Positions 13,401-25,238 are shown, counted from the stretch's first letter. The stretch is 64,000 bases of DNA from Steromphala cineraria (GCA_916613615.1 OU744736.1:9745724-9809723), one strand, 5' to 3'. The notes: generated by a model not told the origin, from the letters alone. Program-made: numbers and translations.

Positions 13401-16400
13401 TGATTGACAAAGATAGATTGATGCAATGAGGTACACGTATTTCACTTGTTTGAGATAGTGGGTGAGGTGAATAACTTTTGTCTCTACCGTTTGAGCATTC
13501 TTTGAAGACACCTTCTCTGTGACATTCTCTTCCCACAGAGGCAACTCAGTCTTACCTGAATTAGCCTCTGTTCTATTACGCCTAGATCCTGGGGTTCCGG
13601 TAGATTGCCCTAGCGGCAAAAAGTTGTTACTTAAAATATCTCCCTTATTTGCAGCCAATGATAACACCTTTTAGATATCCATGACTTGGGGAGTTCTTAA
13701 CGGTCAGATAGTGATATTGAAAATATTATGTCTTTATGTTTATTTTTCATTGACAGTGTGAGAGGGAAACAATTTGAAAATCAGGTATGGATAGGGTTTT
13801 TCATTAGATAGAAACTGTTTTATAATTGTGTAAATTATTATTTGTTTTATGATAGATTTTAATTTACTGATCAACCAAATAATAACTTATGAGAAGGTAA
13901 AATGCGATGCTTTGTAGTATGAATAATTACCTCCCCTGGATGTTAAATTTCAACGAAAGCTTTGACGAACATCACGGAGATGGCCGAGGTTTTGCGAATG
14001 ACCACTTTTGAAATGGCGTCGCTGATTGCATAACTAACTTCGATTGCCTCCAATCATATTTCTACCTTTCTATCCGGTGTATTAGCCGTAATAGAACAGA
14101 GGCTAATTCATGTATGATTGAGTTGCCTCTGTGGGGAGAGAATGACTCTGTGAAAATATATGAGTCTGATCCAAATGCAAATCTTTCCTAATAAAACGAT
14201 CATTATATCATCAAAACCGAATTTGAACGAGATAAATACACTCGATAAATTGATTTTGAGTTGAACTAATCAGTTTGAAGCATTGAGATAGAGAGACATG
14301 TTGCATTTGATTGACGAAGAGTGATAGATGAGTAAGCTGTTTGTTCACTTCACCTGAGAGCAAGAGCGTGAGCCTCATGTTTGAGTTTGCGGTCCACCTG
14401 ATGTGGGATGTCCGAGTCTAGACGCAGGATGTGCTCCTCCCGGGGAGGGGGGTGTCGGGTGAGGAAGACGAGTACAGCCTGCCTCCACTCGGGGGGAGTG
14501 GGGAGGAGGCGGGAGGGGGAGCGGGGGTCAACTCTCTGCTTCAGACTGTCTGGCAGGAACTTCAGCACCTTCTTGTACCAGTGCACCGTCTGCAGGGAAG
14601 AGGAGACGGTGGATATAGCTGTATCAGTGACTTTGTGGTGTATGGTGTAAGTTTTATTGTGCATCATATTTGAGTGGTTGATATGTTTTAAATAAATTTT
14701 AATTGTCCCATTTTACACTATCAGTAACTTGGGATAAATTGATCATGAGGGCACAGTTCGGACTAACAAATCATTTACACTATCATTTTTGAAAACTTAA
14801 AATTGCTATCGGCCACAGCAGTCATTTCAGTATTATTTATTAATCCTCTTATAAATTCTGTATATGATATTTCTCAAGTGAAATGGGTATAAGTAAGCAA
14901 TTCTGTTAAACTGTTTCAAGAAAGGGAAAGTAAAACCATTTAAAATTTGCAAGTTTAAAAGTTTACATATGTACACAGCACAGCACAGAAAGTTTGAAAG
15001 CATACCTTCTCAAACAGTAGATGAAAGACATGAACTGACACGTAGATATCCTGCACTCTCTGAAGGTCGTCTGCGAAAGGATTAATGGCGTCTGTCAGAT
15101 TTCGTGTGACGTCACTGATGTTTGCTGCCACATCCGGGCATTCTTCGGACAGACGACACAACTCCTCTAACGTTTCTGTTGCTTGTGTTAACAAATCCTA
15201 GAATATTGCAACAACTAAGGGTCAGTGTAGCTTATATATACTGGACTTTGACAACCTAGATTTATTTACTGTTTCCCTCGCCTCCGTTCCATTTGATCGA
15301 CCAATAAGACACATTGAACTTACACACCAAAATAAAAGATATTCTAAGAACAATTTACTGTTTTCTTGCAGCCATAATTTCCATCATGTGGTTTTATCTG
15401 TATGGTTCTCTCTTATCACTGTTGTACTGATCCTCGAAATCGATGATGCATACTTGAATTAATCAGTTAGATTCAGACTTTAGGATTTTTTCAATATTAA
15501 ACCTGAAATAAACCGACGCATGTCCAAAATTACAACGCTACAAGTTTATCTAAGTTCAGTAGTTCAATACCTTGGCTGGTTCGTACAGCGATGTAGTGAA
15601 GTGAGTCCTGTACAGCTCGGCCTGGCTCAGAGTCTTCCCCACAGCTGGGTGGTCGCCTAGCTCCTGCTGGTACTTCTTCACGATCGTCTCGTGGATCTGA
15701 GACGTACAGAATGGTAAACGGGATTTTCTTTGGGATAAATGAAATATTCTTTCCTTCAATTCGCTTTCAACGACGGAGCCATAATATGTGGTTGGGGAGA
15801 CCAGTATAATGATGGATATCATAGTTTTGGTGAAATATAAGTGTGCTTCAAGGATGAAATTAAAGAATGATTGCCATCATAAAGCACCTTTGATCATGTA
15901 ATGCTTCTAAATTTAATGTCGTTTGGAAGCTGATGATTCAGGGCGTAACTATGTCATATGTGACATAAAGATAACAATAAGCAGTGTTTAAAACATAGCC
16001 CGTCCGCCAGTCCTTAAACTGGCTACTTTTTGCCAGAACTGGTTAATTTTTGGTCAGGACTGGTAACTATTCAAACATTTTCATCAATTTCGGAAATTAA
16101 GGATTAGATCAATTAATTTTCAGGACAGGCTAGGTTTCCAATCTGTTTATACACTGCAATAAGGTTTCTAAAATGATAGTTTGATTCTATCAAATCTAGT
16201 GTGATGGTTGACATTTCATTAGGTTAAATCTATCCAACTAATCCAGTTCTTACTAATTCCTCACCTGTGCAGTCCGTTCCCGACACTTCTGGACCCTGTG
16301 GGTGATGTTGATCCTGTTCTCTGCTGCCGCCCACAACACCTCCAGCTCATTCTTGTCGTCTGCCAGCTGTGTGTACATGTCCCGCAGACTACTGTGAGCG

Positions 16401-19400
16401 TTCATCAGTGTTGTCACGTGGACCTGGGCCAGTAGACCGTCTGTCTCTCTTGTCTCCAGGAGGTGCAAAATCTGCTTGCAGTGTTCCAAACATTCGTCTA
16501 GTCCAATTTCTCTGCAAATTGAATGTTGATCATTTCCCTCAAGTAGTCATTTGTGACCCTCCGCCAGAAAACTATTTACCTCAAATGGTGGAATTTATTT
16601 AACAAAGTTTCATGCCCCTCGCGTTCAAGTCATTATCAGTTTACATGAGGTCATGTGAACAATCAATTGAACAAGTTTTATCCAAAGATAGTTGGTATAA
16701 ATCTACCGCCTCAGCATTGATATTGACACAATGCCCATCAAACAAAGCTACTTATTTACCTGAGGACTGTCTGGTATTCTTGCAGCTGTTCCTGACGGAG
16801 CTGCATCAGATGGTCTGAAGCTTGGTCAGCCAGGTCATACTCCTGGAGAAGCTCAACACGGTCCTTCACTGCAGGGAGTTTCAGTTGAAGCTCCTCGCAT
16901 CGCTCAACCACCGGAAGTACCGTCTGCAAACAGACAACTCTTGTTAGAGCCTGCAAGGGCCTCCCCATGAGATTGACTTCAGTTTGCCAGACCTGTCCCT
17001 CATATTATTAGCTAAATAAGAAGCTTGTGTTCATCTTCATATTATGTCTTCCTTACCCTTTCTTATCTATTGAAGTCTTGTATATGGTGTTAAAATCTCA
17101 TGGTGTCTGGGACTGTAATTAACAATACGGTTTAGAATATTAAAGAGGCTTTAGAGATAATTTTTTAAAGAGATAAATAAATAAATAAACAGATAAATAG
17201 ACAGTTTTTACGGACCTTATGGAAGTAGAGCCATGCGCTGTGACTGTAGTGGAGAGAACCCCCGTACTCCTCTGTCAGGTCGCTGGGGTCGATGTAGTTG
17301 TACAGCTCGTGGACATTCTTCACTAGGATCACCTACACGTGCAACACGCTTAAGGTATAAATGCATATCATGCACATGGGAGTTCATGATTTTGGTTTAC
17401 TTGCAGATATGTTAATTTGAATATGAAGATGATGCTTTGGCAACTGTCGTGTACTGTGTTTAATTTCTGTTCATATAACCAAATATTCCAATTGGTAGTA
17501 AATTATAGTCTCATTGACCAAACATACGGTACGTATATCTTTATTTTCAATGGTTTCAATAAGTAAGAAAACAAAGTGAGTGCAAGGGTTCATGTAAACT
17601 GGTATTTTCAACTGACCTTGAACAAGGGGATATTAGTTAAATTGCTCTTCTTCAGCCCAAGAAGTTTCTTCAGTTGACGGGATCTGTCACGTGACTTTGG
17701 TTTCACGCAATACACTGCTGCTATGCGGCCTCGCTTTGGACGCTGTTCGGACAAGTCATGCGTACATGATAGAGGAAACGTAAAGCACAATATGTTCTAG
17801 AACAATAGGCATGCCCTGCCTAACCAAAAGTAACGGCTGTATCGTAAACACATCACCAGGTATAAAGTAAACAATAAAGCGACATTCTAGTAATACAATT
17901 CTCGTCTAGCAATGGTTGTGACATAGTTTTCATATGTGTTCATGTGCACATGAGGTTCCGTACGTCAACGTCTAAGGCCCTTTCTCCGTGATGTAAATGG
18001 GGCAGACTATAGAAAAGTAAGCAAACCATTTTCTGAATATCTTTGTTAAATTGGAATTGACTAGAACTGTAAAAAGTTATTAATGACACCTTCTTGGCTT
18101 AAGGAAACATGATAATGGGGTTTCAAACATTTAAAAAACCTGAGGGTGTCTTGGATTTAATTGTTAAAGAGATTAAAATGGTTATAATTATCTGTAATAG
18201 AAAGTATTATAAATCTGTTCCGGTTTCGAGGTATAGGCTTAACGCACCTCAACAGCTTGAATTGACTCCACGAAGGTTGAGATGTCCCTCTTGGAGGCCT
18301 GACTGAGGTTGATGAGGGTGGCGAGGGAGGGGGCGGGGCCTGAAGGGAGGCTCAACATGTGGAGGTAGTGCAGGAGCAGCGCTATAATTTCACACTGCTC
18401 GAGCTCCCCACACTGTATCGTCACTAGCGGTACCCCCAGTCCATCAGCGCCACCTGGTGGAGAATATGTTGTATATATGTATTTCTTGAAAGAAAAGAAA
18501 ACTGATGACGCCTCTTGTGTACCATATTTTTACAAAAATAACAAAGATGGTGTTTGGAATTATTTAGTCAACGCAGCAAGGACCTCCGAGTTTGTGCAAG
18601 AAAAGGTGAAAGAGTTTAGAGCTAGCATCATTCAAGTTCAATTGGGGATGATTTGATAATTTGACAATATCGAAATGGAATAAGCACCCGATTGACTTTC
18701 ATCAACATTACCTTTTTTCTCGTTGCATGTTCATACTTATTGATGAACAATTACATAATTCCTGAAATCTTTAGAATGTTGATATTTGCAGATTGTAATT
18801 GAACTATCTTGCAACAATGTTCTTATTGTTCCGTGACTGCATGTTAGATAAAATACGATTTAAATGACTGGTGGGAACTACGTGTATTTGAGCTCATGTA
18901 TTTTGTTTTTGAAATGATGGCAAACATAAATGTGAAAGCGTATGTGAAGTGTAAACTCCTGTTCTTTGGAAGGCTATGCCACACCTCTCACAGAAACACA
19001 AGCTACAGGCTACTGATGACAAGAATCTTGGAGGAATGAAAGAATATTATGATTAAAGTGGGTTACTTCACTCACTCTTGTATGTATATGTATGAATGGT
19101 GTCGTGTTATCAAGACGTACTGGCTGTTGCTGAAAACTATTATTTAAATGATAACTGGCTTATCAAAGTGACTACAGGACGGTATAAAGTCGCTATTTCG
19201 AAAAACAAGCAAATTACGGATCATAATAATAAAGAGGTTGCATATTCATAAAAATACTTGTCCTTCCTTATTAAGAAAGACACTTTGTTAGAGGTTTATC
19301 TAGAAACTCCGCAAAACAATTATCATTTTGATGATTATTCAAAGAAGGTGTTGAAAGGTTATATAACAAACATTCATGTAAATTTTACTTGTAATTTCTG

Positions 19401-21453
19401 CTACGACATATGCATTTATGGAGTTTGGTCGATTTTCATTGGAAGCTTAAAATGTCATGATTTAACATGTTGAAATGAATAGGAGACGAGTGATATGTTG
19501 AATTGTTCATGAAAATTGCGCCTCACAGTTTGCTTGGTTAGATTCTAGGGTCAATATGAACGAAAAATACGCTAAACATTGCCACTATTGAATCAATATT
19601 TATCTTATCATCAGGGTGATGACTAAGGCCTCTGTAAGCAAACATAACTGTTTAAGTGATAAATGTTTCAGATTCACGATTCAATTACAAATAAGTTGAA
19701 TTAAAAAGGATGCATCAAGATAACTTACTGTCAGAAATCACTGTTAGGGAAATGATATTTTTACTCCAAAATTATCCAACATAACATTAATGCAAGTTTT
19801 GTCACATTCTCGATAATCCAGAGTTTACGTTCCGATTATATCTCCACTAACATAATCGGAACGTAAAACTCTGGATAATCGAGAATGGTTTTGTCATGAC
19901 ATATACAAAAAACGAGGTAAGTCGATTTTTTTAAAATAATAACAGTGTATTGATTTATATAGCTATGTACACAAACAATTCATATGACATATATACCATT
20001 GCCCTTGGACAGACGCTAGAAATGATGTTGGCAGGTGTTGTTGATAGTTTATTAGTTAGTACATTTCAAGGCTACTAGTGACGAAGTACATTAACAAAAT
20101 GATCCTGATGAATTCTGATGTATTAACTTTCGTCACATTTTTATAACTTTTGTGATTGTTGTTTTATTATTAAAAGGTTAAACTCAATAAACATTGTTTA
20201 CATTTATTTAATGAAAAATTGAACAGCTGGCACGTGACGATAAAATGAAACAATCAATTGTCTTTATCATCGACTATCTTTATAAATATATAAAACCGCT
20301 GGTTATATAATCTACTTTCCTCTAGCAAGTTGTTGTGAGCAATATCAGTGTTCTCTTTTCAAGGGTCATGTTCATGGAGAATGCCACACAATGTTGTGTA
20401 GTTCCGTATAATGTAGATCTAACCGCTTAAAACTTTTCATTGAAAATAAAATACTATCACATATTTTGTCTTTCTGGTTTAATACGCACGTTTGTTGGGA
20501 TGATATGTCCTAAATCTGCATAAATGTGCTTTGAGACCAACATGTTTAGCATGCAACTTGCAGCATGTCTCTTATTCTCATCAGATAAACAGTTGTATGA
20601 CAAATGCTTTTTAACTTTCATGCCTTCATAAAGAGATATTAACGAAAATGTTTTTCGACAAAGGCGGTGCACTTTGACCCGTAGTTTGGGGCAAAGCGCC
20701 CCATCGATAAGACACACAAATGTGGTATGTTAAACACCTATAATAAGCCATTACCATACAAAAACGTTTCTTAAAAGTGCCATCCAGCTCACAGGCACCC
20801 TTATGAAAACTAAACAAACAATAAAAACCTAGGCTCAGTATGCAAAGAAGGACAAAATATGCTTTGTGGTGAAGTCTTCTATTATCACTCGTCACTTCTA
20901 CATCGACTAGCAGCGTTTTCTATTTAGATCATGGCTTTATGAACAGACTGGTTTAATTAATACGTGGTTTGTTAACTAGCAGAATGGAAGTCTGCTAGTA
21001 CAAAACAAGTATTCGTTCAAGGTCATTTCTTATTCATACTTCAATGTGCGAGAGGTATCAATTAAAGCTGTTAACAGTATCTACTATCTAATAATTGTGT
21101 AACTCATCAGAACAAAACAAGACACCGCCCAAGGGTAAAGCATTAATTTTATTGTTCTGATGTATTAAAAGTTGTTCCCTCACTATATACAGTTTGGGAT
21201 CGGATGACATATCATCTGAAACATAAATCTTAGTTCAAATTTGTTCTGACAATCACATCCAACTTGAAATTACCCGGAAACAACAAGGCCGAAGTTGCCA
21301 GATGGAATATTGATTACTGAATGTTTATAAGATAACAAATGTTGGGTGTTATTCAATAGTTGATAGCAACTTGTATTCAACCTTACCTGACAAAATGGCT
21401 GCACCTCTATCCAGCAGAGTTTCCGGTACTTGTAGTTTTGGTCCAGCCATCAT
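10176..21453 (-). CDS. SEC14-like and spectrin-repeat domain protein (12 coding exons)
   Basis: I assembled twelve exons with GT-AG borders and matching phases: 21453-21387, 18453-18248, 17742-17617, 17332-17216, 16923-16760, 16511-16265, 15696-15571, 15197-15006, 14589-14354, 13324-12122, 11013-10887, 10400-10176; total 3,036 nt, about 1,011 aa. Residues about 20-175 form a SEC14/CRAL-TRIO-like domain (ILSG, GVPLVTIQCGELEQ, then IDPSDLTEEYGGSL). Residues about 176-490 are helical, charged and spectrin-repeat-like. About 495-895 is a low-complexity serine- and charge-rich tail, followed by a helix and a short C-terminus. SEC14 followed by spectrin repeats is known from SESTD1, PLEKHG4/quattro and other Dbl-family Rho GEFs; no DH-PH domain is seen here. 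A cytosolic lipid- or cytoskeleton-linked scaffold is likely. The start is the least certain point: ATGATG follows a possible acceptor (CCATAG). Confidence 0.8.
10887..11013 (-). CDS. SEC14/spectrin exon 11
   Basis: Encodes VAEEGVLEREQDRFDGIVLD and a helix ending RRSEEILNQ. Joining exon 10 to this exon keeps frame through an Arg codon split 2+1. Donor CAG|GTCGGT. Confidence 0.75.
11094..11138 (+). repeat. AATAACACC microsatellite
   Basis: About four imperfect 9-bp AATAACACC units in the intron just upstream (on the minus strand) of exon 11. Confidence 0.7.
11275..11755 (-). mobile_element. interspersed repeat, copy A
   Basis: In reverse complement this roughly 480-bp block aligns along its whole length with 32,495-32,955. 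Shared anchors include CGCAATTACGGTAGTT, ATCAAAATTTCGAC and TTCATCCTGAACCGC. By eye identity is about 80 percent. The two copies lie in introns of different genes in opposite orientation. No coding frame is seen, so it is probably a non-autonomous element of unknown class. Confidence 0.7.
12122..13324 (-). CDS. SEC14/spectrin exon 10, large disordered exon
   Basis: A 1,203-bp exon, by far the longest. It begins VRFLQRLLKSKRLPSKL after acceptor TTTCACAG. It is rich in Ser, Lys and acidic residues (for example YPESLSSSSEEERASVLTSL), with little predicted fold apart from a helix around DSIVKKIREVSASRLPNDLK. Several SP/TP sites suggest phosphorylation (inference). The donor GAGAG|GTACTT gives phase 2. 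Confidence 0.8.
13514..14158. repeat. inverted pair of ~70-bp blocks in intron 9
   Basis: The block at about 13,514-13,590 read on the minus strand (GTAATAGAACAGAGGCTAAT, then GAGTTGCCTCTGTGGGAAGA) matches 14,085-14,158 on the plus strand at roughly 85-90 percent. The arms are about 500 bp apart between exons 9 and 10. It may mark the ends of a degenerate inverted-repeat element. The minus-strand frame across the first arm is not needed as an exon. Confidence 0.6.
14354..14589 (-). CDS. SEC14/spectrin exon 9
   Basis: Encodes TVHWYKKVLKFLPDSLKQRV, a proline-rich linker and a final charged helix ending HALALR. It is GC-rich against the intron background. Ends in phase 2 (AG) and joins exon 10 in frame. 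Confidence 0.8.
15006..15197 (-). CDS. SEC14/spectrin exon 8
   Basis: A 64-codon helical exon (QATETLEELCRLSEECPDVA to VFHLLFEK), phase 0 at both ends, continuing the spectrin-like rod. Confidence 0.8.
15571..15696 (-). CDS. SEC14/spectrin exon 7
   Basis: A 42-codon exon (IHETIVKKYQQELGDHPAVG to LYEPAK) in phase 0 at both ends. Confidence 0.75.
16265..16511 (-). CDS. SEC14/spectrin exon 6
   Basis: An 83-codon helical exon (ECLEHCKQILHLLETRETDG and NELEVLWAAAENRINITHRV), typical of spectrin-repeat helices with a conserved tryptophan. Donor CAG|GTGAGG. Confidence 0.8.
16760..16923 (-). CDS. SEC14/spectrin exon 5
   Basis: Encodes helical sequence after the SEC14 domain (VVERCEELQLKLPAVKDRVE, then LMQLRQEQLQEYQTVLR), consistent with the first spectrin-like helices. 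Phase 2 at the 3' end. Confidence 0.8.
17216..17332 (-). CDS. SEC14/spectrin exon 4
   Basis: A 39-codon exon finishing the SEC14-like domain. IDPSDLTEEYGGSLHYSHSA followed by WLYFHK is the family's usual end (L-T-x-E/D-x-G-G-S/T-L-x-Y-x-H-x-x-W). Confidence 0.85.
17617..17742 (-). CDS. SEC14/spectrin exon 3
   Basis: A 42-codon exon encoding RPKRGRIAAVYCVKPKSRDR and a lysine-rich helix ending LTNIPLFK. It supplies the central strand of the SEC14-like fold (IAAVYCVKP). Acceptor GAACAG|C, donor AAG|GTCAGT. Confidence 0.8.
18248..18453 (-). CDS. SEC14/spectrin exon 2
   Basis: Core of the SEC14-like domain, with GVPLVTIQCGELEQ, a helical LLHYLHMLSL stretch and SKRDISTFVESIQAVE. Acceptor CACCAG|G, donor GAG|GTGCGT; ends in phase 0. 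Confidence 0.8.
18454..21386. other. intron 1 of SEC14/spectrin gene
   Basis: A 2.9-kb first intron. Apart from the foldback element at 19,805-19,887 nothing is recognised; open frames near 20,457-20,895 show no domain or exon context. Confidence 0.6.
19796..19896. mobile_element. 83-bp foldback MITE with 9-bp TSD
   Basis: 19805-19887 is almost entirely palindromic. The left arm starts CATTCTCGATAATCCAGAGT; the right arm is its complement and ends CTCGAGAATG-like (ATCGAGAATG), with a loop of about 14 nt and a single inserted A. It is flanked by exact copies of GTTTTGTCA at 19796-19804 and 19888-19896, a 9-bp target-site duplication. A 9-bp duplication suggests Mutator-like (MULE) mobilisation, which is inference. 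Confidence 0.8.
21387..21453 (-). CDS. SEC14/spectrin exon 1 (start codon)
   Basis: Begins with two successive ATGs and encodes MMAGPKLQVPETLLDRGAAI followed by LSG. The donor is CAG|GTAAGG. It ends in phase 1 and joins the next exon to rebuild the ILSGGADG motif that opens the SEC14-like fold. Confidence 0.65.
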
Positions 21454-22952
21454 ACCTATGGAACGGGGGTATTAAACTTTAACACACTATCTATTATTGG
21501 TATGTGAAACTTGCTCCAGAATTACTGCAGTCTTTCACATGAGATTTCAAGCCAATCCCCAATATTCTATGTGCGTTACGTTTCCATACCTGTGTCTGTT
21601 TGTTTCTGTTTGAAGGTAACTTTGAGCGTTCATTCTCAACCTTGATATATTCATTAATATTTGATAATATGTATCATATTTAAGGTATAGAGTTCATAGC
21701 GTTTATCTCAAAATTGGATAAGCGTTTTGTGAAAGAACATATAATTGCAAAATAGTTTACCTGAGTATTGTCTTACGTACAATAATAAACGCCGTTATAC
21801 CCATTACCCTAATAAACGTCCAACCATGTCGCTTCTTTAAAAAAAAACCACACGTATGTTTTTAACTATTCATTATTTTCCTAACATGCTGTTTGAAACA
21901 AGATAAAAATTGAGCTTTCACCAATCGGTATCCAAACCAAACGCATGGCCATGATAAGTTCATCCCCTTTTACGATCTAACCAGAGAGCAATGTACATGT
22001 ACATACGAGGACAATGATTCTGTGTTGAACAAAATATTATTATCGGTAAAGGGAGTATGATGAACGTCTTCGAGACAACAATTCAACATATGTGATACAG
22101 ACATGTTTCATTATTGATCCCCTTACTAGGTTACACTGAAGACAGTACTGGTGAAAGCTAAATGATAGTATAATATCTCCAATACTTAGGCGATGTTCTG
22201 TGATTCAAATTGTAAACACATGTCATTCAAGTTAAAGAAATATAGACAAAATCCTCCTTTACAAAAATGTGATTTATCTCACCTTATTCGGGTAAACGTA
22301 TTCACATATGAAATATGCGTTCAAGTCATTTCTACAACATATTTCATCGAGTAATCAACAGGTAGGGTAAAAACACCTGTTACACCGGAAGTGACGTTAT
22401 TATCGATTGTTCATATTTCTGCGCTGAAATGTTAATATTCCCATGCTATTATAAGCTCTCAGTGTGAGACAATTAGTCGATAGTCTCGTCCTTGTGACAG
22501 ACGGACAATTCGTATATATAAACCATTGATTCGAGGCAATAATACACATTCTCTTCATTGTTGCTTTTATGTAGGTGGGACCTTAACCACCCTAGCTCAT
22601 AAGATACTGACTTCATCCAGCAATATGTATCTATGTTTATTAGAATTCATACTCATAGACTGTAGTCGAGTTATAAATGTGATACGATAAAAAGAATATA
22701 TCATGTCAGTTACATTTACGTGCTAACAATTAAACGAGCACCCTTTCTGGGTCTTCCAATTATATAGATGTTAAATTCAGGATACACAGCGTATGATTAT
22801 GTGGAAGATGTTAAATTAATCGAGGTACTCGTGTTTGTTTATTTTATACTGTTATTTGATTTGTCAAAGCTTGTTCATATCAATCAGCTTCCTCTGGTTA
22901 TTTGTAGAGGGACATGTTCCGCTTAAAAACAGCGTTAGAAAAAAAATATATA
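21454..22952. other. intergenic, upstream of SEC14/spectrin gene
   Basis: Likely holds the promoter and any 5' UTR of the minus-strand gene. No TATA box or clear element is assigned and no coding signal is seen. Confidence 0.45.
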
Positions 22953-23005
22953 TACTCATAGACCCTACCCTACTACATGAAATAGTAGGGTATGGTATTT
23001 GAGTA
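22953..23005. repeat. imperfect hairpin
   Basis: TACTCATAGACCCTACCCTA, then CTA-CATGAAA-TAG, then a complementary arm (TAGGGTATGGTATTTGAGTA) form a stem of about 22 bp with a few mismatches. It could be a tiny foldback element. Confidence 0.5.
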
Positions 23006-23089
23006 TGACTTTCTACCGCTATTTTAAAGCGATAGGCCTACGTGTCTCTGGGTGATTAGGTCTATTGGAGTAGACACATTCTCCTATAG

Positions 23090-23362
23090 TACAAGTGTTG
23101 GAATGGACTAGCTCCAGAATATCCATCCTTCTGTTTATGTACACGGGCCACTCCTCGTACCCTTAGATCTACATCCCATAATCTACTGACAGTTCCTCAA
23201 TCGCTACACGCTGACATCACGAGGGAGAAGATCATTTAAGTTTGTAGCTACCAATCTGTGGAATCCACTCACCACAGAAATCAAACTTACCAACTCGCTT
23301 GACTCTTTTATATCATACCCCAAGACATATAATAATATCTATTCAAATCTGCTCTCCCTTAA
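23090..23362 (+). pseudogene. LINE 3'-end relic (ORF2 C-terminus)
   Basis: The plus strand encodes pieces typical of the C-terminal tail of CR1/L2-type LINE reverse transcriptases: RTLRSTSHNLLTVPQS, then after a frameshift near 23,235 FVATNLWNPLTTEIKLTNSL and DSFISYPKTY before a stop. The L-W-N-x-L-P/T-x-x-I pattern followed by a S-x-x-S-F motif is the family signature. No RT core remains. Confidence 0.6.
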
Positions 23363-23785
23363 TTAGTATTTCTTCAATGATTACTCCCTTTTTGTTTATA
23401 TTCTGTATATATATATCTCTCTTATTTATGCAGCCTTCGTCAAGAGGCATTAAGAAGTTTCTAGATGAATAAGGAAGAGGTCTATGGATTGTCCAACTTC
23501 CTTAGCAAGGAATGCGACGTTTGGGGGTAGAAACTAACACTGTTATCAAGCATATGATACTGGACCTGATTTGTAGGAGATTTTATAGCCTATACAGAAA
23601 ATGCACAGCATGTTTATACAAAAATAGAAAGGGTTGATGCACATGGTGATTTGATTGTTATTACAATATGTACATTGCATGGGGAAGCCACATGAACACA
23701 TAAAGAGAAATGTTATACAATGGATACGGTTGATGTACAAGGTACTTGGATACTTAACTTTCTCCCTATTCTCATTTCTAAAAGA

Positions 23786-24223
23786 ACCGTATTTCCTCGA
23801 ATACAACCCCGGGGTTCTATTTCGTTCAGTACCCCCTTACCCCCCGGGTTCTATTCGAGGCCCGGGTTATAATGGAGGCCGGGTTGTATTTCTTCAGGTC
23901 TGAATTGACGTTTCAAAATCTTCTAGGAATGGCGTTTTCATGGAAAATTATTGATCTAGTTCTACATATCTCATGGCATTTCTGTTGATATTCATTCTTT
24001 TATCAAAATCCGTATCAATCCCTGCAATATACGGTTTCCGTGAAGTACATGTATATACTATCGACATATTATACCAGTATTTATGTTAGACCCGGGTTCT
24101 ATTCGAGACCCCGGGTTCTATTCGAGACCCGGGTTGTATTAATGTCAGCACCCCTTACCCTCCGGGTTATATTCGAGGCCCGGGTTGTAATGGAGGCCCG
24201 GGTTGTATTAGAGGAAATACGGT
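23786..24223. mobile_element. 438-bp MITE with ACCGTATTTCCTC termini
   Basis: The left end ACCGTATTTCCTCGAATACA and the reverse complement of the right end (ACCGTATTTCCTCTAATACA) match at 19 of 20 positions. The interior repeats GGGTTCTATTCGAGGCCCGG and GGTTGTAATGGAGGCC boxes several times, so both halves are made of related short modules. No coding frame; no clear target duplication. Confidence 0.7.
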
Positions 24224-25118
24224 ATTTCAGCTTTTTCATGTTATATGCATTAACTCGTGTCGTAAACATAGATGTCATGGACACTCATATAATATCTTCT
24301 ATTTATTAGCATCAACGGAATTGATTCGGAGTGCAACATTTTCAGGGAACAGTAACATATATCAGTTTGTTTCGTAAATGCTGATTAAAGTATAGCCTTG
24401 TCCTGAGGAATGAAAGTTTCAAAATTTTGACTATCGAGAAACTCCATCCCGCGGAAAGGGAAGTAAAAACTAGGATGCTAGGATGTCATCATCTGTTCAA
24501 ACTTTCCAATTACTTTGACCAAGCTTTAAATTGTTAAAGGCCTATTTATTTTTTGCCTTCATTGTATAAATTGAACTCTTGTATATTTTATAATGAGAAC
24601 TGCTATTTTGTACTGATGGCAAACAATTCTATATAATAACATTGTTATTTTATACATAGATTTTACTATAATAAATTGTAGTTTTTATATCATTTACTTT
24701 TTAACCCCATATAATAATCCTTATTATCGAATATTTCTTTTTCTGAATCTTAATTATGACTGATTCATCAGAGCAGATGCTTTGTTTCAAGTTCACTGCC
24801 AATTCATTTTTTTCTCATTTCAAAATGAATTAGTTTGATTCAGTCCTTTAAAATACGAAAAATACTGTCACACTTGTATTTCATTTTAATAATAAATTTT
24901 AACCCTTAAAATAGCTATACGATGGCTAGCTATTCATTTTGAAACTTTTGTTACTGTACGTGGTTTTCTTCACTATAAAATATGTTAAAAGGGATTATGT
25001 TCAACGCTTCGTCTCCACAGTTGACGGACTTCGCTGACAGGAGTTTCTAAATGCACAGTGGTGTGCGGAGCCTTGGTGAATCAAGGGCACCAACTCTGTA
25101 CACACAAGTTCTACAAAC
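24224..25118 (+). other. intergenic / 5' region of ethanolamine kinase
   Basis: AT-rich DNA followed by a less AT-rich stretch from about 25,005 that is probably promoter plus 5' UTR. No core promoter motif is assigned. Confidence 0.45.
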
Positions 25119-25238
25119 ATGGCAGATGCAATCCCACATTTCGATCTGTCACTAGATCCGAAGAAGTTTGAAGATGGAGCCAAAGAAGTGATCAAACGAG
25201 TGAGGCCAGGCTGGGACTTGCAACAACTCCAGTTCAAG
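25119..25238 (+). CDS. ETNK: ETNK exon 1
   Basis: ATG in context AACATGG; encodes MADAIPHFDLSLDPKKFEDG and an N-terminal helix ending DLQQLQFK. Donor AAG|GTATGT, phase 0. Confidence 0.9.

Noticed and set aside
13383..13667. Extra exon of the SEC14/spectrin gene
   Set aside because: Exons 9 and 10 already join in phase through a split Arg codon. This region is half of an inverted repeat pair and has no matching splice sites.
14408..14673. Plus-strand frames of 80 codons
   Set aside because: Antisense shadows of SEC14/spectrin exon 9, which is GC-rich and has a supported minus-strand reading.
15985..16135. Possible small MITE (AGCCCGTCC...GGACAGGCT)
   Set aside because: Termini match over only about 9 bp with mismatches and no target duplication; too weak.
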